From NCBI RefSeq assembly GCF_027497175.1, contig NZ_CP114901.1:1240001-1304000 (forward strand): a stretch of DNA of 64,000 nucleotides. Reading direction: 5' to 3'. Source of the DNA: Verrucosispora sp. WMMD573. GTDB lineage: Bacteria; Actinomycetota; Actinomycetes; Mycobacteriales; Micromonosporaceae. Below the pieces are notes generated by a model. The model saw only the letters and a program-made list of their open reading frames with translations, was not told the origin of the DNA and made no database searches. Shown one piece after another: positions 50,407 to 60,603 of this stretch (position 1 is its first letter; each line of letters begins with the position of its first letter). The position numbers were made by a program, and so were the translations under genes.

Positions 50407-51518
50407 CCGCCCGGCACGAGGTGCACGTGGTCGCGCCGTCGACGGACTTCCGCAGCCATGCCAGCATGTCCAACGACGGCGTCGTCGAACACCGCGTGCG
50501 TTCCTTGCCGGTGCCGGGTCACTCAGGTTTCCGGTTCTGCCCGCCACTGGGGCTGCGCGCGGCAGCGCGCCGGATCCTCGACGAGGTCCAGCCCGACGTG
50601 GTGCACGTGCAGAGCCACTTCCCGCTGTGCCGGGCGCTGGTCGACGCGGCGCGCGAGCGCGGCCTGTTCGTCATCGCCACCAACCACTTCATGCCCGAGA
50701 ACCTGATCCACTACCTGCCCATCGGCGACGCTGGCCGGACGAGGGCGCACGCGTGGGCATGGCGCGACGCCGCCCGGGTGTTCGCCAAGGTAGACATCGT
50801 CACGGCCCCGACCCCGTACGCCGCCGCGCTCGCCGTCGTCTCCGGTGTGTCCGAGCCGGTCCTGCCCATCTCGTGCGGCATCGACCTCGCCCGCTTCCGC
50901 GCGCAGGCGCCCGCGGCCGAATTCCGATGGGCCTACAGCCTCGCGCACAAGCCCACCATCACCTACGTGGGCCGGCTCGACGCCGAGAAGAACCTCGACG
51001 TCGTGATGCGGGCGTTCGCGCTGGTGCGGCGCTCCCTCGACGTCCAGTTGCTCCTGGTTGGCACCGGCTCCGAGGACCGGACGCTGAGGTCGCTCGCCGG
51101 GGAACTGGGCGTCGCCGAGCATGTCACGTTCACCGGCTTCATCCCTGACGAGGACCTTCCCTCCGCATACGCGGCGTCAACGGTCTTCGTCAACGCGGGC
51201 ACCGCCGAGCTGCAGAGCCTGGTCACGCTCGAGGCTATGGCCAGCGGAAGGCCCGTGATCGGCGCCGATGCCGCAGCCCTGCCCCACCTCGTACGGGACG
51301 AGGAGACCGGCTACCTGTTCCCGCCCGGCGACGTTGTCGTGCTCGCCGAGCGACTGCTCACCGTGCTCTGCGACCCGAAGCACGCGGAAGAGCTGGGGCA
51401 CCGGGCTCGTGCCGTGGCCGAGCAGCACGACCAGACCCGCACGGTGTCCGCGTTCGAGCAGCTCTACCGGATCCGGCCGGCCCGTGAGGCGCCCGCGCCC
51501 GCCGAGGTCGCCGCATGA
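50322..51518 (+). CDS. Glycosyltransferase family 4 (PimB/MgtA-like)
   Basis: 398 residues, GT-B fold. N-terminal GADTYAPHVNGASYFAQRLA, then DVVHVQSHFPLCRALV; C-terminal TYVGRLDAEKNLDVVMRAF, LLLVGTGSEDRTLRSL, and the donor motif LQSLVTLEAMASGRPVIGAD (E-x7-E). The group adds mannose or glucose to lipid carriers at the inner membrane face. ATG with AAGGT eight bases upstream; followed with ATGA overlap by a DUF998 gene. DedA and DUF998 neighbours suggest a membrane glycolipid. Confidence 0.9.
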   Translation: MRILIGADTYAPHVNGASYFAQRLAVALTARHEVHVVAPSTDFRSHASMSNDGVVEHRVRSLPVPGHSGFRFCPPLGLRAAARRILDEVQPDVVHVQSHFPLCRALVDAARERGLFVIATNHFMPENLIHYLPIGDAGRTRAHAWAWRDAARVFAKVDIVTAPTPYAAALAVVSGVSEPVLPISCGIDLARFRAQAPAAEFRWAYSLAHKPTITYVGRLDAEKNLDVVMRAFALVRRSLDVQLLLVGTGSEDRTLRSLAGELGVAEHVTFTGFIPDEDLPSAYAASTVFVNAGTAELQSLVTLEAMASGRPVIGADAAALPHLVRDEETGYLFPPGDVVVLAERLLTVLCDPKHAEELGHRARAVAEQHDQTRTVSAFEQLYRIRPAREAPAPAEVAA

Positions 51519-52156
51519 CTGCCACGATCGTCCGAGCGGGCACCTCCCGCTGGTACCGCAACGTCCAGCTGAGCCTGGGCCTGGGCACGGCGGCCGGGGC
51601 GGGTCTGCTGCTGGTCGGCGACGTCGACCCGGTGGACCAGATGGTCAGCGAATCGGTCCGGACCGTGCCGGGCGCCGTCCTGCTGGCCCTGGCGGCGTGC
51701 GGGCTCGCGGCAGCCGGCGCGTGGCTCCTGGCCGGCGCCCGGCGTGTGCTGCCACCGGCCTGGCCCCTCACCGTGCTGCTGTCGGTGTGGTGCGTGTCCC
51801 TGCTCGCGGTGGTGGTGTTCCCCACGAACCTGCCGGGGACAGAACCGGGCGTCGCCGCCGCGCTGCATCGCTTCGGCGCGGCGCTGATGGCGGCGCTGCC
51901 ACCGCTCTTCGCCCTGCTCATCGCCAAGCGTGCCGGGCGCGGGGCCGACCCGGCGCGGGTCCGCTGGCTGCGCGCGGCCGGGTGGTCCGCGTTCGCCGTG
52001 TGCGTCGCGTTCGCGGCGATGAACGGGCCAGCGGTGCTGCTCGGCCAAAGCCGTCTCCCGTTCGCGGGCCTGGCCGAACGGGTTCTGCTGGCGCTCGTGC
52101 TCGTCGTAGTCGGGCTCTGCGCGTGGGTGCTCGAAGGGGAGGAGCGGTTCCGATAG
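51515..52156 (+). CDS. DUF998 membrane protein
   Basis: 213 residues, six membrane segments: VQLSLGLGTAAGAGLLLVGD, VPGAVLLALAACGLAAAGAW, PLTVLLSVWCVSLLAVVVFP, then TNLPGTEPG and HRFGAALMAALPPLFALLIA, typical of DUF998 (VFPTD-type loop and H in the next helix). Function unknown. Overlaps the glycosyltransferase stop. Confidence 0.8.
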   Translation: MTATIVRAGTSRWYRNVQLSLGLGTAAGAGLLLVGDVDPVDQMVSESVRTVPGAVLLALAACGLAAAGAWLLAGARRVLPPAWPLTVLLSVWCVSLLAVVVFPTNLPGTEPGVAAALHRFGAALMAALPPLFALLIAKRAGRGADPARVRWLRAAGWSAFAVCVAFAAMNGPAVLLGQSRLPFAGLAERVLLALVLVVVGLCAWVLEGEERFR

Positions 52157-52161
52157 ATCTG

Positions 52162-52585
52162 ATGGCCATGATCGAAAACGCGATGACCTCTCCGGTCATC
52201 TATCTGGCGATCCTCGACGCGTTCCTGCCGTTCCTGCCGTCGGAGTGGTCGTCATCGCGGCGGCGGTCTTCGCCGCCCCGCACCTGCACCATCAGGGCGG
52301 CGCCATGATCATCGCGGTCCGATTCGTCCCCGGCGGCCGCACGCGATCGTGACCGCCAGCGGTGCCGACGGCTACCCGCTTGCCCGCTTCACCCTGTTCA
52401 CCGCCATAGCCGCCGACACCGGGGCCGGCTATTCCGGCCTGATCGGCTACCTCGGCGGCGTCGCCTTCGAATCCAACTCGATGCTGGGCCTGGCGGTCGC
52501 CCTCGGTTTCGCACTGTCCATCACCGCGCTCGGCGAACTGGTCCGCTATGTGTTGCGCCGCCGCCGAGCGGCGACCAACACGAGA
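52162..52585 (+). pseudogene. DedA-family pseudogene with internal deletion and frameshifts
   Basis: Three pieces in three frames: MIENAMTSPVIYLAILDAFL with PFLPSE; then VVVIAAAVFAAPHLHHQGGA and IIAVRFVPGGRT; then IVTASGADGYPLARF, LFTAIAADTGAGYSGLIGYL and GLAVALGFALSITALGELV. The usual GDxxxYxxGRR middle part is missing (about 70 residues), and one G is lost at each junction (near 52253 and 52345). Clearly inactive. Confidence 0.75.
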
Positions 52586-52589
52586 ACGC

Positions 52590-53005
52590 CAGGTCGCGAT
52601 GGTCCCCGCGCTACGCGGCGCGGCGCCAACCATCGTCGCGTCCATGGCCACCGTGATCGCCGGCCGGCTATGCCAGCTCGTCACCGACCTGAACAGCACC
52701 AGCGGATGGGGCCGGATCGGTGCAGCCGGCATCCAGTGCGCGTTGGTGGCCATGCTGACGCTGTTCCCAGCAGTGCTCGTGGTGCTCGGAGGGCGGATCT
52801 GGCCGGCCATCCTGCAGTTCAGCGCGGCCGTGGAGGAGAAGCCGGGGCTGTGAAGACGGCTTGGCACCGCCATCAGCCGCCACCGGTGGGTGGCGACGCT
52901 CAGCTCGCTCGGAATCCTCGGCGTACTCGCCATCCCTCGGGTTCGAGGGTGTCGACTATTCGGTGCCGCTGCTGGCATTCCTGTTCCTGGTGGCGCTCGG
53001 GCCGC
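52590..53005 (+). pseudogene. MMPL-family transporter remnants
   Basis: Pieces of an RND/MMPL exporter in different frames: MVPALRGAAPTIVASMATVI, LVTDLNSTSGWGRIGAAGI and CALVAMLTLFPAVLVVLGG up to a stop at 52851; then ISRHRWVATLSSLGILGVLA; then VDYSVPLLAFLFLVALG. The order and spacing are not those of an intact protein. It is convergent with the kinase gene that follows. Confidence 0.7.
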
Positions 53006-53019
53006 CGGTTGGGGGCGGG

Positions 53020-54471
53020 TCAGCGCACCGCACTGTCCTCCCCGGCCACGCGGCGCGCGATCGAGGCGGGCGGAGTCGCGGCCGGAAGGTCGACCCGGAG
53101 CAGCGCACCACCGCGTGCGGAGCGGGCGACGCTGGCCCGGCCGCCGTGGGCGTCGACGACCCGCCGCACGATCGACAGCCCGAGACCGGATCCCGGCAAC
53201 GCCCGGGCGCTGTCGGCACGGTAGAACCGGTCGAACACCCGCGGTACGTCGGCGGCGTCGATGCCCGGCCCGGCGTCGTCGACCTCGAGCACCGCCGACG
53301 CGCCCTCGGCACGGAGCCGGAGCTGGACCGGCTGGTCCGCGGGGGACCACTTGCCGGCGTTGTCGATGAGGTTGAGCACCGCCCGCTGGAGTGCAGCGGG
53401 ACGGCCGCTCACCCACACGGAGGTGAGGTCGAGCGCGATCTCGATGTCGGGCACGCGGGAACGCGCCCGGGTCGCGGCGGTCACCACCACGTCGGCGAGG
53501 TCGATCAGCTCGGTGTTCTCGTCGCTGACGTCACCGCGGGCCAGTTCGGTCAGCTCGGCGGCAAGGGTGCTCAACTCGGCCACCTGGGTGCCGAGATCAT
53601 TGAGTAGCCGGGTCCGGCTCTCCGCCGGCAGTGCGCTGTCCAGGGTGCCGCGCCGATCGAGCCGGATCAGCAGCTCGACGTTGAGGCGCAGGCTGGTGAG
53701 CGGGGTCTTGAGCTCGTGGGCGGCGTCCTCGGCGAGCAGCCGCTGGGCCTGCCGGGAGTCCCGGAGCGCGGCGAGCATGTCGTTGATCGACTGGACCAGC
53801 CGCCGGATCTCCCCACCGCCTTCATCCGGAATGTGGGCGTCGAGATCCCGGGTGTGCGCGACACGTTCCGCGGCGGCGGTCAGCCGGTCGATCGGTGCCA
53901 GCCCGGTCCGCGCCACGGTCCGCCCGACAAGGGCACCACCGACCACGCAGATCAGCCCGATCAGCAGCATCCCGAACCCGAACTGGTTGACCGGACTGTC
54001 GTCGACGACGCGGGCCACCTGGACCGCGCCGTCGCCCGCCCGGAGCGTGTAGATGACGTAGCCGTCCTCGTCGCTGTCGTTCGACTCCATCAGGTCGGCC
54101 AAGCCGCCCTGCGCCACGCGCCCGGCGTGCTCGCTGACCGGGGGCAGCGGGGGTTGGCCGGCCGGCGTCCGAGTCGAGCCGTCGGGCAGGATGACCCGCA
54201 CCAGCGGACCAGATCCGGGATACGGCGATAGCGGAACCTGCGCCAGACCAGCGCGCTCCGCGGTCGCCGCCAGGACGCGGGAGTCGGCGCGCAGCTGATT
54301 CTCAGCGGTGGCCCGCAGCTGCCAGTCCAGCAGCTCGCTGGATACCTGGAAGGCCATAAACACGCTGACGGCGATGGCCGTCGCCGCGATCACCGTCAGC
54401 CTGGTCCGCAGGGACCGCCGGCGCCACCATCGGGTCAACCGGCGCGGCTCCCGGCCGGAGGGCATGCTCAC
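53020..54471 (-). CDS. OmpR-group sensor histidine kinase
   Basis: 483 residues. Two membrane helices (near 25-45 and 165-190) around an extracytoplasmic sensor of about 120 residues, HAMP domain ([20 protein letters not shown]), HisKA motif [20 protein letters not shown] with the phospho-acceptor histidine, and HATPase boxes [39 protein letters not shown]. Resembles MprB/TcrY-type kinases. GTG start overlapping the regulator stop. Confidence 0.92.
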   Translation of the reverse strand: MSMPSGREPRRLTRWWRRRSLRTRLTVIAATAIAVSVFMAFQVSSELLDWQLRATAENQLRADSRVLAATAERAGLAQVPLSPYPGSGPLVRVILPDGSTRTPAGQPPLPPVSEHAGRVAQGGLADLMESNDSDEDGYVIYTLRAGDGAVQVARVVDDSPVNQFGFGMLLIGLICVVGGALVGRTVARTGLAPIDRLTAAAERVAHTRDLDAHIPDEGGGEIRRLVQSINDMLAALRDSRQAQRLLAEDAAHELKTPLTSLRLNVELLIRLDRRGTLDSALPAESRTRLLNDLGTQVAELSTLAAELTELARGDVSDENTELIDLADVVVTAATRARSRVPDIEIALDLTSVWVSGRPAALQRAVLNLIDNAGKWSPADQPVQLRLRAEGASAVLEVDDAGPGIDAADVPRVFDRFYRADSARALPGSGLGLSIVRRVVDAHGGRASVARSARGGALLRVDLPAATPPASIARRVAGEDSAVR

Positions 54472-55199
54472 GGAGGAGTCTCCCGCAACGTGTACCCCAG
54501 CCCGCGCAGCGTGTAGATCAATCGTGGCTCACCCTCGGCCTCCAACTTGCGCCGCAGGTAGCTCACATACACCTGAAGGTTGTTGGCAGTGGCGCTCATG
54601 TCGAAGCCCCAGATCGCCTCGAACAGCGCATCGCGGGTCAACACCCGAGTCGCGTTGCGCACGAGGACCTCCAGCAGGGAGAACTCGGTCCGGGTCAGGC
54701 GCAGCGGCCGCCCGCCACGCCACGCCTCGAACCTGTCGGGATCGAGCCGGACATCGGCGAACGACAGGACCTGCGACTCGCCGTCGCCCGGCGTGCGCCG
54801 ACGCAGCAGGGCCCGCACCCGGGCCAGCAACTCCTCGGTGGCGAACGGCTTGGGCAGGTAGTCGTCGGCACCCGCGTCCAGCCCCGCAACCCGGTCGGAG
54901 ACCTGGTCACGGGCGGTCAGCATCAGCACCGGCAGATCCCGGCCCGCGGCCCGCAACCGCCGGCAGGTCTCCAACCCGCCGAGGCGGGGCATCATCACGT
55001 CGAGGATGAGCAGATCCAGCGTTTCACCGCGGACCCCACCGACCTCGTCGAGCACGGCAAGACCGTTGGCGACGGTGCTGGTGTCGTAACCCTCGACCTG
55101 GAGCACCCGCTCCAACGACTCACGGATGGCCGCGTCATCATCCGCGATCATGATCCGCACGCCGGCCCGCCCCCTTCCGGTCGATGCCTTGCTGCTCAT
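54468..55199 (-). CDS. OmpR-family response regulator (MprA/TrcR-like)
   Basis: 243 residues. Receiver domain with acidic ADDDAA, phospho-acceptor D in [15 protein letters not shown] in LMLTARD and LPKPF; winged-helix domain with [40 protein letters not shown] and [23 protein letters not shown] 55199 (GAGGA before it) is preferred over GTG 55160. Operon with the kinase. Confidence 0.92.
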   Translation of the reverse strand: MSSKASTGRGRAGVRIMIADDDAAIRESLERVLQVEGYDTSTVANGLAVLDEVGGVRGETLDLLILDVMMPRLGGLETCRRLRAAGRDLPVLMLTARDQVSDRVAGLDAGADDYLPKPFATEELLARVRALLRRRTPGDGESQVLSFADVRLDPDRFEAWRGGRPLRLTRTEFSLLEVLVRNATRVLTRDALFEAIWGFDMSATANNLQVYVSYLRRKLEAEGEPRLIYTLRGLGYTLRETPP

Positions 55200-55508
55200 T
55201 GTCCTCGACCAAGCTGAGACCAGGATTAGCGCTTCATAGTCACCCGCCTCGGAAAGATCATGTTCCATAGGTTCAGTGATCCCAGACTCCGCCTTCATCC
55301 CGAACGACGATTGCCTAGAACTCGACAGCCGGACCTCAATCCGTCTGGGCCGGAATTCGGCCTTTCGATCGCCTCGGTAGGTGTGGCGGTCGGCCCGGGT
55401 TCGCCTGGGATCAGCGGTTCAGTTCCGAGATGAACTCTTCGGCGGGACACGGATGTCGTCGCGGACGCGTCGAACGACGCCACGTCGGTCGGCTGCCGAT
55501 GCCAGACC
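55200..55508. other. Gene-free stretch
   Basis: About 310 bases between the regulator gene and ltrA. It should hold the promoter of the two-component operon; no convincing hexamers, repeats or genes are seen. Confidence 0.5.
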
Positions 55509-56678
55509 TCACAGTCGCCCTGCCAGTGGGTGTCCTCGGGCGCGGGCGGCGTCGGAGATGGCGACGCCGGCGAGTACGGCGGTGGCGGCGACGCTGGACA
55601 GCAGCGGCGGCACGTGCAGCATCACGGGTGTCACGGCGGCCAACGCGAGCAGCCCAGTCAGCCGGCTGCGGGACACGCGGGCGAAGACCGTGTATTCGAA
55701 GACAGCTCGCCCGGCGAGGAACAGCGCGGGTCCACCGAGCATCACGGCGACCCAGGCCGGCTCGCTGTGCCCCAGTGGATGAGTGATGACGAGTTCGACG
55801 CCGACGGCGGTGAACACGATGCCGGCCACCATGGCCAAGTGAGCGTATGACACGGATCGGGCGACGCGGGCACGGTCGGGGGCCGCTGCGATGGTTGCGG
55901 ACAGCAACTCCCCCGCGCGGTAGATGTAGATCCGCCAGAGCAGCACGGTGATAGTGATCGACACGATAAAGGCTGCGATGCGGTGGGCCGCGAAACCGGT
56001 GTCGCGAAGCGCCAGTCCGATTACCAGGATCAACTCGCCGAGCGCGATGATGAAGAACTGCCGATACCGTTCGGCCAGATGCTCGGCCACGCTCGGCAAC
56101 TGGACTGTGGGCGTGCGGCCGATCCGCGGCGTGGGGTGACGGAACAGGTATGCGGCGTAGTCCAAGGCCACAGCCAGGGTCCACAACGCCCCACGTGCCG
56201 TACCGTGTTCGAGCGCCCCCGCGATCCACGGCAGCGCGGACACACCGAACCAGAACAGCCCCCGAACGGCGCTGGGGCGCAGGTCGTCACCCCGCAGAGC
56301 GATTACAAGGAAGAGGTCGCGACCGATGTGGATGGCAATGTATGCGCCCGCGAAGACCAAGCCCTGCCTGCTGAACGCAGCTGGCAGCGCAACCGCCATC
56401 ACCAAGGTGCCAACCATGATCGCGATGGTCAATATCTGGACCGCCGGCCGATGCGGGTCGAACAACTCGGTTATCCACGCCGTGGTGAACCACACCCACC
56501 ATACGGCCAGCAACAACACCAACGCCTGGAAGGCACCGCTCCAGGCGAGATCCTGGACCAGCGCGTACGAAAGCTGCGCGAGCGCGAAGACAAAGGCCAG
56601 ATCAAAGAATAGTTCCAGGTAAGTTGCCCGGGGATGTCCCCGCCTCGGCAACAGCCCGCCCGCCCTGCCAGTCGTCAT
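55509..56678 (-). CDS. ltrA: Low temperature requirement protein A (LtrA) family membrane protein
   Basis: 389 residues, about 10 to 12 membrane segments. Family motifs: YLELFFDLAFVFALAQLS near the start, LLLAVWWVWFTTAWITELFD, and SVAEHLAERYRQFFIIALGE in the middle. The role of LtrA in actinobacteria is unknown. It stands alone between a two-component operon and a decayed region. Confidence 0.9.
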   Translation of the reverse strand: MTTGRAGGLLPRRGHPRATYLELFFDLAFVFALAQLSYALVQDLAWSGAFQALVLLLAVWWVWFTTAWITELFDPHRPAVQILTIAIMVGTLVMAVALPAAFSRQGLVFAGAYIAIHIGRDLFLVIALRGDDLRPSAVRGLFWFGVSALPWIAGALEHGTARGALWTLAVALDYAAYLFRHPTPRIGRTPTVQLPSVAEHLAERYRQFFIIALGELILVIGLALRDTGFAAHRIAAFIVSITITVLLWRIYIYRAGELLSATIAAAPDRARVARSVSYAHLAMVAGIVFTAVGVELVITHPLGHSEPAWVAVMLGGPALFLAGRAVFEYTVFARVSRSRLTGLLALAAVTPVMLHVPPLLSSVAATAVLAGVAISDAARARGHPLAGRL

Positions 56679-56879
56679 GGGTTCGCCTGTTCTGCCGGAT
56701 TTTCAGAGACCCTCACGCCGTGATCCCAACCCAAAACTGGATGTCAGATCACGCAACGACACACCCGAACTAACCCGGGCCCCGGCTCTGTCGTCAGGTG
56801 ATGCCGAGGAGGGCTCGACGGCGGTGCTGGGCGGTGGGTTGCCCGGCAGTGGTCCGCCGATGGGTGATCTCGTGCTCGC

Positions 56880-57000
56880 GTTCGGCCCGCTACAGGGTGC
56901 ACGAGGGAGGTGGGCATGCCTCCGAGGTCCTCGGGACATCGGAGGCGAACGCCCAGCAACTCGCGAGTCGGGCGCGTAGGCACCTCACCTCGCACCGGTC
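56880..57000 (+). pseudogene. Possible remnant of a sigma-70 region 4
   Basis: One frame reads GHASEVLGTSEANAQQLASR and then ARRHLTSHRSS, similar to the end of ECF sigma factors of the SigJ/SigG type. No start and no region 2 are seen. The surrounding 56679-57114 stretch has no other supported gene. Confidence 0.25.
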
Positions 57001-57114
57001 GTCGCTCGTCGACCGGGCCGAGCACCGGGGGCGCGCCGCACGGGATGACGGCCACGCTCCAGGACCAGGTCAACAACGACCTGCTCGCCTTCCTGCGCCT
57101 CTGACCGGCGCCGG

Positions 57115-57951
57115 TCAGAGGCCCTGGCCGGCGACGACCGACAGGAGCTGGAGCTTCTCGTGGCTCTCGCTGCCCGGGGTGGCGGTGAAGACCTGCAGCG
57201 CCTGGGACTGGTCGGGATCGACGAGGACCTGGCAGTGCAGTTCGAGGAACCCGAGCTGCGGGTGCTGAATGCTCTTCGGACCGCAGTACGGCCCCGGCAC
57301 CGGGTGCTCGCGCCAGAGCGCGGCGAACTCCGGGCTGCGCGCCAGCAGCGCGTCAACGATCTGTCCGGCCCGCGAGTTCCGCCCGTCCCGGGTGTACGCG
57401 CGATGCAGGTCGGCGGCGATGAGACGACTCTGCCTCGGGTGTTCCTCCACGGGATAGACGCGCCGGGAATCCGGGTCGGCGAACCACCGGTAGTGCAGGC
57501 TGCGCGCGAGGCCAGCGTATCCGGTCTCGTCGCCCAGCAGGGCGCTCGCCAGCCGAGTCTGGATCAGCGTCTCGCCGAGGCTACTCACCACCTGCGCGGC
57601 GGCGTCGCCGAGGCCGTCGAAGATGCGCATCATGCCGGGGTTGATGTGGTCGGTGCGGGGCGCCCGCCGGGGTGTGGGATAGCCGCCGAGCTGAAAGAGG
57701 TGGTCCCGCTCCTCCAGGGAGAGCCGCAGGCCACGGGCGATCGCCGCGAGCATCTGCTCGGACGGATGCGGGCCGCGCTGCTGCTCGATCCGGCTGTAGT
57801 AGTCGGTCGACATGTCGCTGAGGGCGGCGACCTCCTCGCGCCGCAGCCCGCCGGTGCGCCGCCGCCGCTGCCCACGGGGCAACCCGACGTCCTCGGGCTG
57901 CAGCGCCTCGCGCCGGGTCCGGAGGAACTCGGCGAGACGGGCGCGGTCCAT
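57115..57951 (-). CDS. MmyB-like helix-turn-helix transcriptional regulator
   Basis: 278 residues. N-terminal XRE-type DNA-binding domain (LAEFLRTRREALQPEDVGLP, GGLRREEVAALSDMSTDYYS, RIEQQRGPHPSEQMLAAIAR), then the MmyB ligand-binding domain (YPVEEHPRQSRLIAADLHRA, FAALWREHPV, LGFLELHCQVL). In Streptomyces such regulators commonly sit next to a short-chain dehydrogenase gene and bind a small hydrophobic ligand. Strong ribosome site (AAAGGAG). Probably controls the SDR and divergent ALDH/MFS genes. Confidence 0.9.
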   Translation of the reverse strand: MDRARLAEFLRTRREALQPEDVGLPRGQRRRRTGGLRREEVAALSDMSTDYYSRIEQQRGPHPSEQMLAAIARGLRLSLEERDHLFQLGGYPTPRRAPRTDHINPGMMRIFDGLGDAAAQVVSSLGETLIQTRLASALLGDETGYAGLARSLHYRWFADPDSRRVYPVEEHPRQSRLIAADLHRAYTRDGRNSRAGQIVDALLARSPEFAALWREHPVPGPYCGPKSIQHPQLGFLELHCQVLVDPDQSQALQVFTATPGSESHEKLQLLSVVAGQGL

Positions 57952-58011
57952 TTTGACTCCTTTCGATTCGCGGCGCCCCGGTCGAGGGGGCCGCACGGCA
58001 ACCTCGCGCCC

Positions 58012-58941
58012 TCACCCGCCGAACTCGACGCCGGCCAACTCCTGCGAGACGGTCCAGAGCCGGGCCGCGTCCGCGGTGTCGCTGGCCGACCGGTAGATGG
58101 CGAGCTCGGTCGGGCCGCCGGTGAACTGGCCGAACCCGTCCGGCCCGTAGAACCGGCCCCCCTGCGCGTCGGGGCTGGTCGCCGCGTACAGGGCGGGCAG
58201 CAAGCCGGCCTCGACGGTCTGCACGAACAGACCCCACCGCAGCAGCCGCCGCATCATGGCCTCGTGCGCCGACGGTCGGGAGCGGCCCAGGTTCGGGCCG
58301 GCGGCGTACAGATTGGTCATGGTCGTGCCCGGGTGGGCGACGTTGCTGGTGACACCCCAGCCGGCCGCCCGGCTGCGCCGGTCCAGTTCGAGACCGAAGT
58401 GCAGGGTGGCCAGCTTCGACCGGTTGTACGCGCGGACCGGCGAGTACCTCCGCTCGCTCTGGAGATCGTTCCAGTCGAGCTTCGCGTAGCGGGCGGCGCT
58501 GCTCGACATGGTGGTCACCCGCGCCTGCCCGGCCCGCAGCAGCGGCAGCAGGCCGGCTGTGAGCGCCACGTGGCCGATGTGGTTGGTTCCGAGCTGCAGT
58601 TCGAGGCCGTCGGCGGTGGCATGCCGGGTCGGCGGGGTCATCACCCCGGCGTTGTTGACCAGGATGTGGACCGGGCGTCCCTCGTCGCGCATCATGTCGG
58701 AGAACGCCCGGATCGAGCCGAGTGAGGCGAGGTCGAGGTTCCGGGTGGAGATGCTGGCGCCCGGCACCGCCGCCCTTACTTCTGCGGCCGCGGCGGCGCC
58801 CTTGTCCGGATTCCGTACCGGCAGCACCACCTCGGCGCCAGCCTGGGCCAGCCGCCTCGCGAGTCCGAGGCCGAGACCGTCGCTGCCGCCGGTCACCACG
58901 ATCAGCTTCCCGGTCAGCTTGGGCACGGTCACGCTTTTCAT
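58012..58941 (-). CDS. Short-chain dehydrogenase, retinol-dehydrogenase-like
   Basis: 309 residues. [17 protein letters not shown] (cofactor site), NNAGVM, catalytic [16 protein letters not shown]. The long C-terminal part ([35 protein letters not shown]) is that of the oxidoreductases that pair with MmyB-type regulators. It lies upstream of the regulator gene on the same strand. Start ATG 58941 with GGGAG six bases upstream. Confidence 0.88.
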   Translation of the reverse strand: MKSVTVPKLTGKLIVVTGGSDGLGLGLARRLAQAGAEVVLPVRNPDKGAAAAAEVRAAVPGASISTRNLDLASLGSIRAFSDMMRDEGRPVHILVNNAGVMTPPTRHATADGLELQLGTNHIGHVALTAGLLPLLRAGQARVTTMSSSAARYAKLDWNDLQSERRYSPVRAYNRSKLATLHFGLELDRRSRAAGWGVTSNVAHPGTTMTNLYAAGPNLGRSRPSAHEAMMRRLLRWGLFVQTVEAGLLPALYAATSPDAQGGRFYGPDGFGQFTGGPTELAIYRSASDTADAARLWTVSQELAGVEFGG

Positions 58942-59004
58942 AACAACTCCCTGGTAGACGGTGTTTCCGGCGGGTGCAACAGTCACACCGGGGACGACGG
59001 GTGA

Positions 59005-59062
59005 CCAGGGATCGACAGTCCCTGGCTACCCGTTTCCGCGGATCGGCTGTCCCTGGCTGCCC
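59005..59062. promoter_or_regulatory. Repeated operator-like element between the SDR and ALDH genes
   Basis: Two direct copies of a 22-base sequence (59010-59031 and 59041-59062; shared core GTCCCTGGCT) lie 31 bases apart, three turns of the helix. The first copy is also part of an inverted repeat CCAGGGA/TCCCTGG (59005-59025). The divergent promoter region suggests binding sites for the MmyB-like regulator. Confidence 0.5.
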
Positions 59063-59089
59063 TGATCAGGCACGCCAACACTCGGATCC

Positions 59090-60517
59090 ATGACCGAACA
59101 AACCCACACCGCTACTGGCCACTGGATCAACGGCGAGGTCGTCCCCGCCGGATCCGCCGATACCATTACCGTCGTCAACCCGGCCAACGGGGAGATCGTC
59201 GCGGAGGTGCCCACCGGCACCGCCGCCGACGTCGACCGGGCGGTCGCCGCCGCCCGCGCCGCCTTTCCTGGCTGGGCCGCGACCCCGCCGGCCGACCGCG
59301 CCGCCGTGGTACGCCGCATCGGCGAGGGCATCCAGGCCCACAGCGAGGAGATCGCCACCGCGATCACCGCCGAGATGGGCGCCCCGCTCAGCCTGTCCCG
59401 GACCGCCCAGATCGGCTTCCCGGTCGCGGTCGCGCAGTCCTTCGCCGCGCTCGCCGCGGACTTCGACTGGACCGAAGAGATCGGGAACTCGCTCGTCGTC
59501 CGCGAGCCGATCGGCGTCGTCGGGGCGATCACGCCGTGGAACTTCCCGCTGCAGCAGATCGTGTCGAAGCTGGCGCCCGCCCTGATCGCGGGGAACACCG
59601 TGGTGTTCAAGCCGTCCGAGGTCGCCCCGCTGACCGCGCGGATCCTCGCCGAGGTCACCGCCGAGGCGGGCCTGCCGGCCGGCGTCTTCAACGTCGTGTA
59701 CGGCACCGGCCCGGTGGTGGGCGAGGCGATCTCCGCGCACCCGGACATCGACATGATCTCGTTCACCGGCTCCACCCGCGCCGGCCGGCGCATCTCCGCC
59801 GTCGCCGCCGAGACGGTCAAGCGGCTCGCGCTCGAACTCGGCGGCAAGGGCGCCAACCTCATCCTCGACGACGCCGACCTGCCCAAGGCCGTCGAGACCG
59901 GAGTGATGATGGCGTTCAGCAACGGGGGCCAGGTCTGCGGCGCGTGGCCGCGGATGCTCGTACCCGCCTCGCGGCAGGACGAGGTCGTGGCGCTGGCGGT
60001 CGCGACCGCCGCGGCGTACACCGTGGGCGACCCGACGGACGAGGCCACCCGGATCGGCCCGATGTCGTCCGAGGCGCACCGGGAGAAGGTCAACGGCTAC
60101 ATCGAGCTCGGCATCGCCGACGGCGCGACGCTGGTCTTTGGTGGGCCCGGCAGGCCGGAGGGTCTGGAGAAGGGTGCCTACGTCCGCCCCACGATCTTCG
60201 CGAACGTGGACCCGAACTCCGCTATCGCCCGGGAGGAGATCTTCGGCCCGGTCCTGACGATCATTCCGTACGCGGACGAGGCCGAGGCCGTCGAGATCGC
60301 CAACAGCACCGTGTACGGCCTCACCAGCGGCGTCTTCGGCGAGCCCGAGCACGCCCTCGCGGTCGCCCGGCGGCTGCGCGCCGGACAGGTCGACATCAAC
60401 GGCGCGCAGTGGAATCCGCTCGCCCCGTTCGGTGGCTACAAGCAGTCCGGCAACGGCCGCGAGTTCGGCCGCCTCGGTCTCGAGGAGTTCCTGGAGACCA
60501 AGTCGATCCAGCGATGA
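59090..60517 (+). CDS. NAD(P)-dependent aldehyde dehydrogenase
   Basis: 475 residues, full length. Catalytic C283 (GGQVCGAW), general base E249 (LELGGKG), oxyanion asparagine in PWNFP, cofactor motif FTGSTRAGRRI. The segment after the cysteine (CGAWPRMLV) differs from the usual CxAxTR. It oxidises an aldehyde, which one is unknown, and is followed by an MFS exporter. Confidence 0.92.
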   Translation: MTEQTHTATGHWINGEVVPAGSADTITVVNPANGEIVAEVPTGTAADVDRAVAAARAAFPGWAATPPADRAAVVRRIGEGIQAHSEEIATAITAEMGAPLSLSRTAQIGFPVAVAQSFAALAADFDWTEEIGNSLVVREPIGVVGAITPWNFPLQQIVSKLAPALIAGNTVVFKPSEVAPLTARILAEVTAEAGLPAGVFNVVYGTGPVVGEAISAHPDIDMISFTGSTRAGRRISAVAAETVKRLALELGGKGANLILDDADLPKAVETGVMMAFSNGGQVCGAWPRMLVPASRQDEVVALAVATAAAYTVGDPTDEATRIGPMSSEAHREKVNGYIELGIADGATLVFGGPGRPEGLEKGAYVRPTIFANVDPNSAIAREEIFGPVLTIIPYADEAEAVEIANSTVYGLTSGVFGEPEHALAVARRLRAGQVDINGAQWNPLAPFGGYKQSGNGREFGRLGLEEFLETKSIQR

Positions 60518-60603
60518 CGCCAGTCCACGCCCTCGCGAACCACGAGCCTGTGCGGCGGACGGTTCGCGGGGCGTGGCCGGTCGGCGGAAGGGATCCCCTC
60601 TCG

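Noticed and set aside
56744..57076. Minus-strand frame of 110 codons between ltrA and the MmyB-like gene
   Set aside because: Composition without hydrophobic core; the opposite strand has a weak sigma-factor resemblance instead. Neither is strong.
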